Below, piece after piece: positions 17,635-26,730 of a stretch of DNA of 64,000 bases. Each line of letters opens with the position of its first letter. The first letter of the stretch is position 1. Below the pieces are notes generated by a model. The model was not told the DNA's origin. It worked only from the letters and a program-made list of their open reading frames with translations, and did no database searches. Source of the stretch: Paracoccus sp. C2R09 (lineage in GTDB: Bacteria > Pseudomonadota > Alphaproteobacteria > Rhodobacterales > Rhodobacteraceae); NCBI RefSeq assembly GCF_018860625.1, contig NZ_JAHKQB010000023.1, positions 220,733 to 284,732 of the forward strand, read 5' to 3'. The translations under genes and the position numbers were made by a program.

Positions 17635-17700
17635 TCACGGAATTTCGGCACAGGGCGGGTTCCGATAAGGCGGATGGGATGACGATAACAGGAGGAATGC

Positions 17701-17907
17701 ATGGAGACGCGGCGACGTATCGCCCTAAAGGCGGTGACATGGCAGATCATGGGTTTCGTGGTGATGACGGCCATCGGGTTCGCCTTTACCGGGTCGGTCC
17801 GGGCGGGCGGCGGGATCGCTGTCGTCGGTGCGGTCACAGGCTTTCTGTGCTATTTCGGGCATGAGCTGGCCTGGTCGCGCATCGGATGGGGCCGAAGGTC
17901 GCAATGA
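17701..17907 (+). CDS. DUF2061 small membrane protein
   Basis: This 68-aa protein matches the DUF2061 family: two hydrophobic segments (about 11-29 and 37-53) with the family-like TWQIMGF motif near the start and a C-terminal GHELAWSRIGWGR tail. The SD AGGAGG lies 6 bp before the ATG. Its biochemical role is unknown. It is divergent from the XRE regulator and could be controlled from the same intergenic operator. Confidence 0.8.
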   Translation: METRRRIALKAVTWQIMGFVVMTAIGFAFTGSVRAGGGIAVVGAVTGFLCYFGHELAWSRIGWGRRSQ

Positions 17908-17961
17908 CACGGCCGTGACCGCCGGCCCGCTTGCCGCAAACCGACGGTTGGCATACGAATC

Positions 17962-18072
17962 ATGGGGATGAGCCATCCGGGCGTTCACCTTCCGCTGCAC
18001 TCCGCGGATCTGTCGCAGGACAGGCTGCGCAAGGAGCTGCGTCCCCTCGGCCTGCATCCGGCCCAAAGCTGA
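17962..18072 (+). pseudogene. MarR-family regulator N-terminal remnant
   Basis: This 36-codon ORF translates to a piece that aligns with the N terminus of the intact MarR regulator at 59187. Over 32 residues I count 19 identities, ending in LRPLGLH in both. The reading frame stops (TGA 18070) just where the intact protein enters its helix-turn-helix. The remnant lies directly upstream of a YHYH gene; the intact copy also neighbours a YHYH gene but is divergent from it. This suggests a duplicated or transferred YHYH-MarR cassette in which this regulator was truncated. A functional micropeptide is less likely. Confidence 0.6.
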
Positions 18073-18097
18073 GCGTTGACATCAGAAGGACGCATCC

Positions 18098-19096
18098 ATG
18101 TTCCGAACCAGCCTTGCCGCAACCGCGCTTGTCATGACGGGCCTGCCCGCCATGGCGCACGAGACCGGGATCGACCGGATCGCGGCCTTTTTCGAGGGCG
18201 CCGATATCGTCAGCGGTCCGTCCGAGGTCGAATGCACCCTGTCGGGCGGGGCGACGACCAGCTGCTTCCAGATCACCGTGCGCCCCAATCCGCCCGACTA
18301 CACGCCCGGGCCGTGGTGCCCGACGAATATCGCCGACGATGCCGAGAAGGGCGGCATCTGGTTCCTTGATGGCAAGGCCGTGGAAGTGGATGGCGATTTC
18401 ATCGCGAACCTTGCCGAAACCTATGGCGATACGGAATGGCAGCTGTTCGACAAGGACACGGGCGAGATCCGTTTCACCGGCACCCTTGAGGCCTGCGAGG
18501 CGGCCGCGCGTCCCGACGTGGACCCGGACTACCAGAACTATTGCGTGCAATGTCAGCCGGAATACCTGCCCGAGGATGCCAGCGTGACCTATGTCATCCC
18601 CATGCATCCCGAACCGGCCGATGAACCGCAGCCCACGCAGATGGGGTCGGGGGTCGCGCTGAACGGCGTGCGGCTGGACGGGCCCGCGCCGCTGGATGCG
18701 ATCCTGGGCGCACATACCATCGCGCCCTTCGACGATTGCGGCGGGCATGTGAACACGCATGTCGGGTATCACTATCACGCGGTGACGGATTGCCTGGAGG
18801 GTGGCCAGGCGACCGTCGATGCGGGGGCCGGGACGTTGGCGGAACATGGCGGGCAGATCGGCATCGCCATGGACGGCCATCCCATCTTCGCGCATCTGAT
18901 GGCCGACGGGTCCGAGCCTGCGGATCTGGACGCGTGCTTCGGCCACGAGGCCGAGGGACTGCCATATCATTACCACGCGGGGGCTGCGGGTTCGAACCAG
19001 ATCCTGGGTTGCCTGAAGGCGCAGACCGGCTGCACCCTCGAGGAAGAGGGCGGCACCTGCGATGCCAGCAGACGCCGCGGTCCGCCGCCCCGGTGA
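18098..19096 (+). CDS. secreted YHYH-domain protein (copy 1)
   Basis: This 332-aa protein has an N-terminal signal peptide (about 1-20, ending GLPAMA before HETG) and a YHYH domain. The diagnostic motifs are HVGYHYHAVTDC near 225 and LPYHYHAGA near 290. Several paired cysteines (for example in CVQCQ and the DDCGGH segment) suggest disulfides. YHYH proteins are secreted and uncharacterised; His-rich motifs suggest metal binding. The SD AGAAGGA precedes the ATG. It is followed by a strong terminator and is related to the longer copy at 57873-59069. Confidence 0.85.
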   Translation: MFRTSLAATALVMTGLPAMAHETGIDRIAAFFEGADIVSGPSEVECTLSGGATTSCFQITVRPNPPDYTPGPWCPTNIADDAEKGGIWFLDGKAVEVDGDFIANLAETYGDTEWQLFDKDTGEIRFTGTLEACEAAARPDVDPDYQNYCVQCQPEYLPEDASVTYVIPMHPEPADEPQPTQMGSGVALNGVRLDGPAPLDAILGAHTIAPFDDCGGHVNTHVGYHYHAVTDCLEGGQATVDAGAGTLAEHGGQIGIAMDGHPIFAHLMADGSEPADLDACFGHEAEGLPYHYHAGAAGSNQILGCLKAQTGCTLEEEGGTCDASRRRGPPPR

Positions 19097-19119
19097 TCCG
19101 GCACGATGGCCGGCAGCAC

Positions 19120-19150
19120 GGGCCGTTCCCATCCGGGGGCGGCCCTTTTT
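19120..19150 (+). terminator. intrinsic terminator after YHYH copy 1
   Basis: GGGCCG (19120-19125) and CGGCCC (19140-19145) form the stem, with possible inner CCC/GGG pairs, followed by TTTTT (19146-19150). This is a classic rho-independent terminator. Confidence 0.8.
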
Positions 19151-19273
19151 CATAGGCGCGATGCGGCAACGCCAGCAGCCCCTCTGGGTGAAAACGCATT
19201 GCTTCATCTGTGCGGCGAACTGCCTCACGCTGGACGGGACTGGAAATGTTCTCGCGGAAGGGCGCTGCATCAC

Positions 19274-20269
19274 ATGAAAATCGGCTTCATCGGATTGGGC
19301 AATGTCGGCGGCAAGCTGGCCGGCAGCCTGTTGCGCAACGGCTTCGACGTCACCGTCCACGATCTGGACCCCAGGCTGGTTGCGGCATTCGTGGCCAAGG
19401 GGGCGAAATCGACCACGGGGCCGGCCCGGCTTATGCGGGATTGCGATGCCGTGATCACCTGCCTTCCCTCGCCCGCCGCATCCACCGCGGTGGTCGAGGA
19501 GATGCTGCCCGAAATGGGCCCCTCGAAGATCTGGATGGAGATGTCCACGACCGATCAGGCCGAGGTTCAGCGCCTCGCGGCCCTGGTCAAGGAGCGGGGC
19601 GGTGCGGCGATGGAATGCCCGGTTTCGGGCGGTTGTCACCGCGCGGACACGGGCAACATCTCGATCTTCGCGGGCTGCGACCGCGAGACGTTCGAACGCA
19701 TGCTGCCGACGCTGGCCACGCTCGGGCGCCGCGTGCTGCATACCGGGGATATCGGCACCGCATCTGTCCTCAAGGTGATGACCAACTATCTTGCGACGGC
19801 GAACCTGCTGACCTGCTGCGAGGCGCTGGTGACGATGAAGGCCGCGGGCATCGACCTGAACACCACCTACGAGGCCATGAAGATCTCGTCCGGGACGTCC
19901 TTCGTCCACGAGACCGAGAGCCAGGTGATCCTGAACGGATCGCGCGACATCTCGTTCACGATGGACCTGGTCAAGAAGGATATCGGCCTGTTCCAGAAGA
20001 TCGCCGAACAGGCGGGCGTGCCCTTGGAGATCAGCCCCCTCATGGTCGAGATCTTCGACGACGGCATTTCCCGCTTCGGGGAACGCGAACTGTCGCCCAA
20101 CATCATCCGCCGCCTGGAAGAGGCCACCGGCCTGTCGATCACCGCGCCGGGCTTTCCGCCCGAGCTGGTCGATGACGAGCCCGAGGAGCGCGGCTACGAG
20201 GTGATCCCGACGGGCCTGTCCGCCCCCGCCGGATTGAAGCCCGCATCCCCCGCCCTGGCCGAGGGCTGA
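19274..20269 (+). CDS. 3-hydroxyisobutyrate/tartronate-semialdehyde-type dehydrogenase
   Basis: This 331-aa beta-hydroxyacid dehydrogenase has the N-terminal Rossmann motif GFIGLGNVGGKLAG (GxGxxG, about 4-17), the substrate-binding ECPVSGG (about 114-120), and catalytic K167 with N171 in KVMTNYL. I use ATG 19274, which starts the Rossmann strand after GGAAGGG. A longer in-frame extension upstream lies in the terminator of the previous gene and looks non-coding. The class II aldolase gene starts 2 bp after its stop. The C-terminal tail of about 30 residues is longer than usual. The exact hydroxyacid substrate is unknown. Confidence 0.85.
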   Translation: MKIGFIGLGNVGGKLAGSLLRNGFDVTVHDLDPRLVAAFVAKGAKSTTGPARLMRDCDAVITCLPSPAASTAVVEEMLPEMGPSKIWMEMSTTDQAEVQRLAALVKERGGAAMECPVSGGCHRADTGNISIFAGCDRETFERMLPTLATLGRRVLHTGDIGTASVLKVMTNYLATANLLTCCEALVTMKAAGIDLNTTYEAMKISSGTSFVHETESQVILNGSRDISFTMDLVKKDIGLFQKIAEQAGVPLEISPLMVEIFDDGISRFGERELSPNIIRRLEEATGLSITAPGFPPELVDDEPEERGYEVIPTGLSAPAGLKPASPALAEG

Positions 20270-20271
20270 TC

Positions 20272-21015
20272 ATGCGCGACGCCAATATCGACCACTGGAC
20301 CGAACGCGCGGATCTTGCCGCCAGCTTCCGTTGGGCCGCACGGCTGAACATGCACGAGGCGGTGGCCAATCATTTCAGCCTTGCGGTCAACGATGAGGGC
20401 ACGCGGTTCCTCATCAACCCGAACCAGGTGCATTTCTCGCGCGTCAAGGCGTCCGACCTGCTGGTGCTGGATGTGAATGATCCGTCCGTCATGGATGCGC
20501 CGAACGCGCCGGATCCGACCGCCTGGGGGCTGCATGCCGCGATCCATCGCGCCTGCCCGCATGCGCGCTGCGTCATGCACACGCATTCGATCTGGTCGAC
20601 GGTGCTGGCCTGCCTGGCCGACAGCCGCATGCCGCCGATCGACCAGAACACGGCCACCTTCTTCAACCGCCACGCCATCGACAACGAATTCGGCGGCGTG
20701 GCCTTCGAGGAAGAGGGCGCACGCTGCGCGACCCTGCTGTCCGACCCGGCCACGAAGGTTCTGGTGATGGGCAATCACGGCGTTCTGGTCGTCGGCGACG
20801 GGGTGGCGGATGCCTGGAACCGGCTCTTCTATTTCGAACGCGCGGCCGAGACCTATATCCGCGCGCTGCAGACCGGTCGGCCCCTGCGCGTCATGTCCGA
20901 CGAGATCGCCGAGAAGACCGCGCGGGAACTTCAGGACTATCCCGGCCAGGCCAGGGCGCATCTGACCCAGCTGCGCGCCATCCTGGACGACGAGAACGAC
21001 AGCTATGCCGACTGA
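20272..21015 (+). CDS. class II aldolase/adducin-family protein
   Basis: This 247-aa protein belongs to the zinc-dependent class II aldolase/adducin family (L-fuculose-phosphate aldolase-like, also decarboxylases). Metal-binding histidines are in CVMHTHSIWST and in NHGVLVVG, and the N-terminal NHFSLAV segment carries the family Asn-His-x-Ser motif. It is translated in one operon with the dehydrogenase before it (2-bp gap) and the Fe(II)/2-oxoglutarate dioxygenase after it. This pairing resembles four-carbon acid-sugar operons, but no kinase is encoded here, so its substrate may be unphosphorylated. Confidence 0.85.
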   Translation: MRDANIDHWTERADLAASFRWAARLNMHEAVANHFSLAVNDEGTRFLINPNQVHFSRVKASDLLVLDVNDPSVMDAPNAPDPTAWGLHAAIHRACPHARCVMHTHSIWSTVLACLADSRMPPIDQNTATFFNRHAIDNEFGGVAFEEEGARCATLLSDPATKVLVMGNHGVLVVGDGVADAWNRLFYFERAAETYIRALQTGRPLRVMSDEIAEKTARELQDYPGQARAHLTQLRAILDDENDSYAD

Positions 21016-21039
21016 GACGAACTGCAAGGGATCATTCCT

Positions 21040-22191
21040 ATGACCGAGACGAGCTTCGAATTGCATGACAAGGGCATGGTCGTCGGCCTGCCCGAAGGCC
21101 AGCGCTACTTCAACTACTACTGGCTGCGCGACGCCTGCCAGTCCTGCATCGACCCGCAGACGCGCGAACGCGTGTTCGATGCCTCCGAACTGGCGCAGCC
21201 GCCGCGCGCGACCTCGGCCATGGTCGAGGGCGAGGTGGTGGTGATCGGCTGGGCGGACGAGGCGCAGGCATCCCGCGTGCCGCTGGCGCTGCTGCGCGAT
21301 GTCGCGGCCAACGGACGGGGCGCCGATCCGGCCGATCTGCCGCGGCGCCTGTGGTTCAACGACCATCTGCCGCGCATCGCCCGCGTGTCGCAGGATGACG
21401 TGACCGGCACCGAGGAAGGCCGCGCCCGCCTGGCCCGCGCCCTGATCGAGGACGGCATCGCCATCGTCACCGGCATGGAGAAATCCGAAGGATCGCTGCC
21501 CCGGCTGGTCAACGCCATCGGTCCGGTGACGCCGTCCGCCGAGGGCCTGTTCTTCAACGTGCGGGTCGAGATCGCGCCGACGAACCTGGCCTTCACCGCC
21601 GGCCCGCTGGAGATGCATACCGACCTTCCGGGCGAGGAGACCGCGCCGGGCGTCCAGTTCCTGCACTGCCTGGAAAATACGGTCGAGGGCGGCAATTCGC
21701 TGTTTCTCGACGGGGCGGCGGTCGCCGAGGCGCTGCGAGAGGAGGATCCCGAGGCGTTCGCGCTGCTGGCGGGACACGACATCCCGTTCTTCTACCGCCA
21801 CGACGACTGGGATTACCGCGCCCATCAGCGCGTGATCGAGACGGATGTGGACGGGCGCGTCACCGGCGTCACCATCTCTCAGCATCTGCAGGACAACATG
21901 GACCTGCCGCAGGATCTGCTGGACGACTACTATCCGGCCTTCGTCAAGTTCATCCGCATGATGAAGGAGGATCGCTTCCTGCTGCGCTTCCGGTCCGAGG
22001 CGGGGAACTGCGTGGTCTTCGACAATCACCGCATCGTTCACGGTCGCGAAGGTTACGTCGCAGACAGCGGCAGTCGCCACCTGCGGGGCTGCTATACCGA
22101 TCGCGGTGCGCTTCGGTCGACCTATCGCGTGCTGGCGAAGAAGGGTTTCGACGGCGAGGCCGAGATCCCCGCGCGCCAGGCCCAGGGCTGA
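21040..22191 (+). CDS. gamma-butyrobetaine hydroxylase-like Fe(II)/2-oxoglutarate dioxygenase
   Basis: This 383-aa protein has the two-domain layout of gamma-butyrobetaine/trimethyllysine hydroxylases. The small N-terminal domain (about 1-100) has C33 and C36, consistent with the family zinc site. The TauD-like jelly roll carries the iron ligands H193-x-D195 (MHTDLP) and H334 with the 2-oxoglutarate arginine in VHGREGY. It may hydroxylate a quaternary-amine acid in a carnitine-type pathway, but the dehydrogenase and aldolase partners leave the substrate open. It is last in the operon, followed by a strong terminator. Confidence 0.85.
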   Translation: MTETSFELHDKGMVVGLPEGQRYFNYYWLRDACQSCIDPQTRERVFDASELAQPPRATSAMVEGEVVVIGWADEAQASRVPLALLRDVAANGRGADPADLPRRLWFNDHLPRIARVSQDDVTGTEEGRARLARALIEDGIAIVTGMEKSEGSLPRLVNAIGPVTPSAEGLFFNVRVEIAPTNLAFTAGPLEMHTDLPGEETAPGVQFLHCLENTVEGGNSLFLDGAAVAEALREEDPEAFALLAGHDIPFFYRHDDWDYRAHQRVIETDVDGRVTGVTISQHLQDNMDLPQDLLDDYYPAFVKFIRMMKEDRFLLRFRSEAGNCVVFDNHRIVHGREGYVADSGSRHLRGCYTDRGALRSTYRVLAKKGFDGEAEIPARQAQG

Positions 22192-22270
22192 AGGCCGCGC
22201 CCGGCCGCAGATTGCAAGGGCACGGCGGGGCGCCCCACCGTGCCTTTCGTCCTGCCCCGTCCGATTGCCC

Positions 22271-22304
22271 GGCCCCGCCCCCATGATCAGGGGCGGGGCC
22301 TTTT
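22271..22304. terminator. bidirectional intrinsic terminator
   Basis: GGCCCCGCCCC (22271-22281) and GGGGCGGGGCC (22290-22300) form a perfect 11-bp stem followed by TTTT. It lies between two convergent transcription units. Confidence 0.85.
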
Positions 22305-22305
22305 G

Positions 22306-23748
22306 TCAGAGCGCAAAGGGCGGCTGCGATTTCAGTTCGAGATAGTCCTCCAGCCCGAAGCGACCGCCCTCGCGACCGATGCCCGAATGCTTGAACCCAC
22401 CGAAGGGCGATCCGTAATCGGCATCCCTGCCGTTGATATGGATGCCCCCCGCCCGCAGACGGCGCGCGACGCGGCGGGCGCGATCCTCGTTGCCGGTCTG
22501 CAGATAGGCCGCAAGCCCGTATTCGGTGTCGTTGGCCATGGCGATCGCCTCGTCCTCGGTATCGAAGGGGGTCATGACCAGAACGGGCCCGAAGATCTCC
22601 TGCCGCCAGATCGCCATGTCGGGGGTGACATCCGCGAAGATGGTCGGGCGGACGAACCAGCCGCCCTGCAGCTCGGGCGCCAGCGCGTCCGGGCGGCCAG
22701 GCCCCCCGACCAGCAGCGTCGCGCCCTCGTCGATGCCCTTGGCGATCATCGCCTGCACGCGGTCGTATTGCAGCCCGTCGAACAGCGGTCCGATATGGTC
22801 GCCCGGTGCCAGCGGATCGCCCACCTGCTGCGCGCGGGCCGCGTCGCGCGCGATCTGGACGGCACGGTCGTAGACGCCGCGTTCGACCAGCATCCGGGTC
22901 GGTGCGTCGCAGGACTGGCCGGTATTGTAGAAGCAGGTCTGCACGCCCTCGCGGATGCGGGTTTCCAGGTCGCAATCGGCAAAGACCAGGTTCGGGGACT
23001 TGCCGCCCAGTTCCAGCGTGACGCGCTTGATCGTGTCCGCCGCATCGCGCGACACCGCGCTGCCCGCCCGGGTCGATCCGGTAAAGGACATCATCGCCAC
23101 ATCCGGATGGCGCGACATGGCGGCGCCCACGGTCGGCCCGTCGCCATGAACCAGGTTGAAGACGCCCGCCGGGTATCCGGCCTCGTGGATGATCTCGGCA
23201 TAGATCTGGGCGGACAGGGGCGTATGTTCCGACGGCTTCAGGACGCAGGTGGACCCGGTCGCAAGCGCCGGGACCACCTTCAGCGCGATCTGGTTGATCG
23301 GCCAGTTCCAGGGGGTGATCAGACCGCAGACGCCGATGGGTTCGCGGGTCAGCCTGTCGCCGTTGGGCAGCGTCTCCTCTTCCTCCAGCGCCTCGAGCGC
23401 TGCGATGAAGGCGTTCAGATGGCCCAGCCCGCTATCGGCCTGAACGTCGCGCGACATGGTGATCGGGGCGCCCATCTCGGTCGTGATCGCATGGGCCAGG
23501 TCGTCCATGCGGGCCGCGGTGATGCGGGCCATGCGGCGCAGCAGGTCCAGCCGTTCCGCCTTGGACGTCATCGAGAACGTCTCGAAGGCGCGGCTGGCGG
23601 CAGCGACGGCGCGATCGACATCGGCCGCATTGCCAAGCGTCAGCGTGCCCACCCGCGAATTGTCGCGGGGGGTCAGGATCGGCATGGTATCGGTGCCCGC
23701 AGGCACGACCCATTCGCCGCCGATATAGAACTTGTCGATATTGATCAT
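22306..23748 (-). CDS. NAD(P)-dependent aldehyde dehydrogenase
   Basis: This 480-aa aldehyde dehydrogenase superfamily member has family motifs TPWNWPINQ, FTGSTRAGSAV, the general-base glutamate in LELGGKSPNL and the nucleophilic cysteine in GQSCDAPTR. It is the last gene of an operon with a GMC oxidoreductase and an enolase-superfamily enzyme. A plausible role is oxidation of the aldehyde made by the GMC alcohol oxidoreductase. SD AAAGGA precedes the ATG. The substrate cannot be told from sequence alone. Confidence 0.9.
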   Translation of the reverse strand: MINIDKFYIGGEWVVPAGTDTMPILTPRDNSRVGTLTLGNAADVDRAVAAASRAFETFSMTSKAERLDLLRRMARITAARMDDLAHAITTEMGAPITMSRDVQADSGLGHLNAFIAALEALEEEETLPNGDRLTREPIGVCGLITPWNWPINQIALKVVPALATGSTCVLKPSEHTPLSAQIYAEIIHEAGYPAGVFNLVHGDGPTVGAAMSRHPDVAMMSFTGSTRAGSAVSRDAADTIKRVTLELGGKSPNLVFADCDLETRIREGVQTCFYNTGQSCDAPTRMLVERGVYDRAVQIARDAARAQQVGDPLAPGDHIGPLFDGLQYDRVQAMIAKGIDEGATLLVGGPGRPDALAPELQGGWFVRPTIFADVTPDMAIWRQEIFGPVLVMTPFDTEDEAIAMANDTEYGLAAYLQTGNEDRARRVARRLRAGGIHINGRDADYGSPFGGFKHSGIGREGGRFGLEDYLELKSQPPFAL

Positions 23749-23758
23749 GTCGGTCCTT

Positions 23759-24967
23759 TCAGGGCGTCACATGCGTCTCGGTCATGCCCAGATGCAGGTC
23801 GCTTCCCTGCCAGGGCATCGCGGCGATGGCCGCATCGTCCAGCTCCAGCCCAAGGCCGGGCGCGGTCGAGGGGATGATGTAGCCTTCGTCCCATTCGATC
23901 CCGCCCTTGACTCCGGACATGTAGGGGCCGTCGAAGGTCCCGATGCTTTCAAGGATCAGGAAGTTCGGCGAACAGGCCGCGATCTGGATGTTCGCGGCGG
24001 CCACGACTGGCCCGCAATAGAGATGGGGCGCGATCTGGGCCTGGCGTGTCTCGGCCATGCCCGCGATCTTCTTGGCCTCCAGCAACCCGCCGACGCGGCC
24101 CAGGTTCATCTGCAGGATCGAGGCCGCGCCCGCTTCCAGCACGCGCGCGAATTCGTATTTCGTGCACAGCCTTTCGCCCGCCGCGACGGGGATCGAGGTG
24201 AAGGCCGCGACCGCCGCCATGTCGGCGGGGCTTTCGGGGGGCATCGGTTCCTCGAACCACAGGGGATCGTAGGGTTCCAGCGCGCGGGCCATCCGCTTGG
24301 CCCCCGACACGGTGAACTGCCCATGCGTCCCGAACAGCAGGTCGGCCCGGTCCCCCACGGCGCGGCGGATCTCGCGGCAGAAGGCGACGCTGCGGGTGAT
24401 GTCCTCGCGGCGGGGCTGGTGGCCGTCGAAGATGCTGTAGGGTCCGGCCGGGTCGAATTTCAGCGCATTGAATCCCTGATCGACCATCTTCGCGGCGACC
24501 TCGGCGGCCATGTCGGCATCGTTGTAGACATTGGGCGCATCCGGGTCGGGATAGACATCGCCATCCGCCGGATAGATGTAGCTGTAGCTGCGCAGCCGGT
24601 CATGGACCCGCCCGCCGAGAAGCGCATGGACCGGCTTGTCCGCGGCCTTGCCCAGGATATCCCAGCAGGCCATCTCGAGGCCGCTGAAGACGCCCATGAC
24701 GCTGACATCGGGGCGATGGGTGAAGCCCGCACCGTAGACGCGGCGGAACAGCAGCTCGATATTGGCCGGATCGCTGCCCGCGAACTGGCGGTCGAACATG
24801 TCGCGGGCCATCGCGCAGCAGATGTCGGGGCCGAAGGTGGCGTTGTAGATCTCGCCCACGCCGGTGATGCCGCATTCGGTCGTCAACCGGACGAAGATGA
24901 AATACCGGCCCCCATGGCGCGGGGGCGGGTTTCCCATGACGAAGGTTTCAAGCGTCTCGAGGCGCAT
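23759..24967 (-). CDS. enolase-superfamily (mandelate racemase-like) dehydratase
   Basis: This 402-aa enzyme has the N-terminal capping domain and C-terminal TIM barrel of the MR/MLE family. Recognisable motifs are KFDPAG on the second strand, GTHGQFT where the first metal ligand usually sits, FEEPMPP, AGERLCTKYE and QMNLGRVGG. The GTHGQ element replaces the common DxN, as in some sugar-acid dehydratase subgroups, so the likely reaction is dehydration of a sugar acid. It is in an operon between the GMC oxidoreductase (28 bp) and the aldehyde dehydrogenase (10 bp). Confidence 0.82.
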   Translation of the reverse strand: MRLETLETFVMGNPPPRHGGRYFIFVRLTTECGITGVGEIYNATFGPDICCAMARDMFDRQFAGSDPANIELLFRRVYGAGFTHRPDVSVMGVFSGLEMACWDILGKAADKPVHALLGGRVHDRLRSYSYIYPADGDVYPDPDAPNVYNDADMAAEVAAKMVDQGFNALKFDPAGPYSIFDGHQPRREDITRSVAFCREIRRAVGDRADLLFGTHGQFTVSGAKRMARALEPYDPLWFEEPMPPESPADMAAVAAFTSIPVAAGERLCTKYEFARVLEAGAASILQMNLGRVGGLLEAKKIAGMAETRQAQIAPHLYCGPVVAAANIQIAACSPNFLILESIGTFDGPYMSGVKGGIEWDEGYIIPSTAPGLGLELDDAAIAAMPWQGSDLHLGMTETHVTP

Positions 24968-24995
24968 CGCGCTGCTCCTTGTGCGTTGTCGGTTC

Positions 24996-26576
24996 TCAGC
25001 GGGCGTCCTGCAGGATCATGTCGGCTGCGCGCATGGCAAGCATCATGACCGGTGCATTGGTGTTGCCCGAGGTTATGTTGGGAAAGGCCGAGGCGTCGAC
25101 CACGCGCAGCCCGGCCACGCCGTGAACGCGCAGGCGCGGATCGGTCACGGAATTCGCGGCGTCGGTCCCCATGCGGCAGGTGCAGGTCGGGTGATAGACG
25201 GTGGCGGCCCGGTCGCGGAAATCCTGCAGCAGGTCGTCATCGTTCATGGCCGGGAAACGATCATCCTTCGGCGCCGTGGTGACCGAGGCCAGCGCCGGGC
25301 TGGCCGACAGCTGGCGCACCAGCCGGCTGGCGCGTATCGCGGCCTGACGATCGTATTCGGTCCCGAGCGAGTTCGCGTCGATCATGGGCGCATCGCGATG
25401 GTCCGCGGACCTGATCCGGACCGCGCCCCGGCTGGTCGGGCGACAGGGCTGGCCCGACAGGATGAAACCGCCCGCGCGGTCCATGACCACCGCCCCATCG
25501 GTCGTGATCTCGTAGGATGCCGGGTTGCAGAACAGCTGGATGTCGGGGCGTTCGACCTGCGGGGCCGACCTGACAAAGCCGCCAACCTGGTTCACGGGCA
25601 CCGCAAGCGGGCCCTTGCGGGTCAGGACATAGCGGATGCCCGCCGCGATCCGCCCCCGCCTGCGACCCAGCCCGTGGTTCAGGGTCCTGCGATCGGTCGT
25701 GAACTGGTGGGTGATCGCAAGATGGTCCTGCAATCCTTGGCCCACCTTCGGCAGATCCATGCGCGGCGCGATGCCGTGGCGGCGCAGCAGATCGGCAGGC
25801 CCGATCCCCGACAGCTGAAGGATCTGCGGGCTGTTGATCGCACCTGCCGACAGGATGACCTCTTGGCGCGCATGGACGGTCCGGGTCGCGCCCTTGTGAT
25901 CATAGGTCAGTCCGGTGGCGCGGCGGCCGTTGAATTCCAGCTGCGTGACATGGGCATGGGTCACCATGCGCAGGTTCCGGCGGCGGAGGGCAGGGCGCAG
26001 GAAGGCATCCGCCGCCGACCAGCGCCGCCCCCGCCAGACGGTGCTGCGGTAATATCCGATGCCATCAGCCGCATTCAGGTCGTCGCTTGGCGGATGGCCC
26101 GCCTGTCGCGCCGCATCGAGGAAGCGGCCCGAGAACGGGTGCATCTGGTCGGACAGATCGCCCACGCGAACGGGTCCGCCGCCGGGTTCCTCCATGATGC
26201 GATAGGTCTCGTGGACGGCATCCCAGTCCCAGCCCGTCGCGCCGGCGGCGGCCCAATCGTCGAAGTCGTGGCGCATCCCGCGCATATAGGCCATCGCGTT
26301 GATCGAACTGCACCCGCCCACGACCCGGCCGCGCGGCCAATAGGATGCACGGCCCGACAGCCCTTCGTCGGCCTCGGTATGGTATCCCCAGTTGAGCGCG
26401 GGATTGGCATAGTTCACCGCATATCCCACAGGCACCTTGACCCAGAAACGGGCATCGCTGCCGCCCGCCTCCAGCAGCAGGACGCTGTGCCTGCCGCTTC
26501 GCGTCAACCGGTCCGCCAGCACGCAGCCTGCCGATCCGGCACCGACGATGATGTAATCGTAGCTGTCACTGACCAT
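24996..26576 (-). CDS. GMC-family (choline dehydrogenase-like) oxidoreductase
   Basis: This 526-aa FAD-dependent alcohol dehydrogenase begins with the ADP-binding motif IIVGAGSAGCVLADRL. It has the GMC signature region (WPRGRVVGGCSSINAM) and a C-terminal active-site segment with the conserved His in CTCRMG and Asn in ITSGNTNAPVMM. I start at ATG 26576 because the FAD motif must lie near the N terminus; upstream in-frame residues fall in the LysR control region. It is the first gene of the operon and probably oxidises a primary alcohol or amino-alcohol to the aldehyde used by the downstream dehydrogenase. Confidence 0.88.
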   Translation of the reverse strand: MVSDSYDYIIVGAGSAGCVLADRLTRSGRHSVLLLEAGGSDARFWVKVPVGYAVNYANPALNWGYHTEADEGLSGRASYWPRGRVVGGCSSINAMAYMRGMRHDFDDWAAAGATGWDWDAVHETYRIMEEPGGGPVRVGDLSDQMHPFSGRFLDAARQAGHPPSDDLNAADGIGYYRSTVWRGRRWSAADAFLRPALRRRNLRMVTHAHVTQLEFNGRRATGLTYDHKGATRTVHARQEVILSAGAINSPQILQLSGIGPADLLRRHGIAPRMDLPKVGQGLQDHLAITHQFTTDRRTLNHGLGRRRGRIAAGIRYVLTRKGPLAVPVNQVGGFVRSAPQVERPDIQLFCNPASYEITTDGAVVMDRAGGFILSGQPCRPTSRGAVRIRSADHRDAPMIDANSLGTEYDRQAAIRASRLVRQLSASPALASVTTAPKDDRFPAMNDDDLLQDFRDRAATVYHPTCTCRMGTDAANSVTDPRLRVHGVAGLRVVDASAFPNITSGNTNAPVMMLAMRAADMILQDAR

Positions 26577-26730
26577 GGCCGCTGCCTTGATGTTGCCTGC
26601 GCGTTGCACAGGAAGACAGCAGATGCATTTCAACGCAAACAATGCCTTTGACCGCAAAGACCTCATTTGTGTTTGGCCAGCCGCGGATCCATGATGGGCG
26701 AATTCCCCGAGGCGACGGATTGGCCATACG

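Noticed and set aside
19106..19273. In-frame upstream extension of the beta-hydroxyacid dehydrogenase
   Set aside because: It runs into the terminator of the YHYH gene and adds residues before a Rossmann motif that should be N-terminal.
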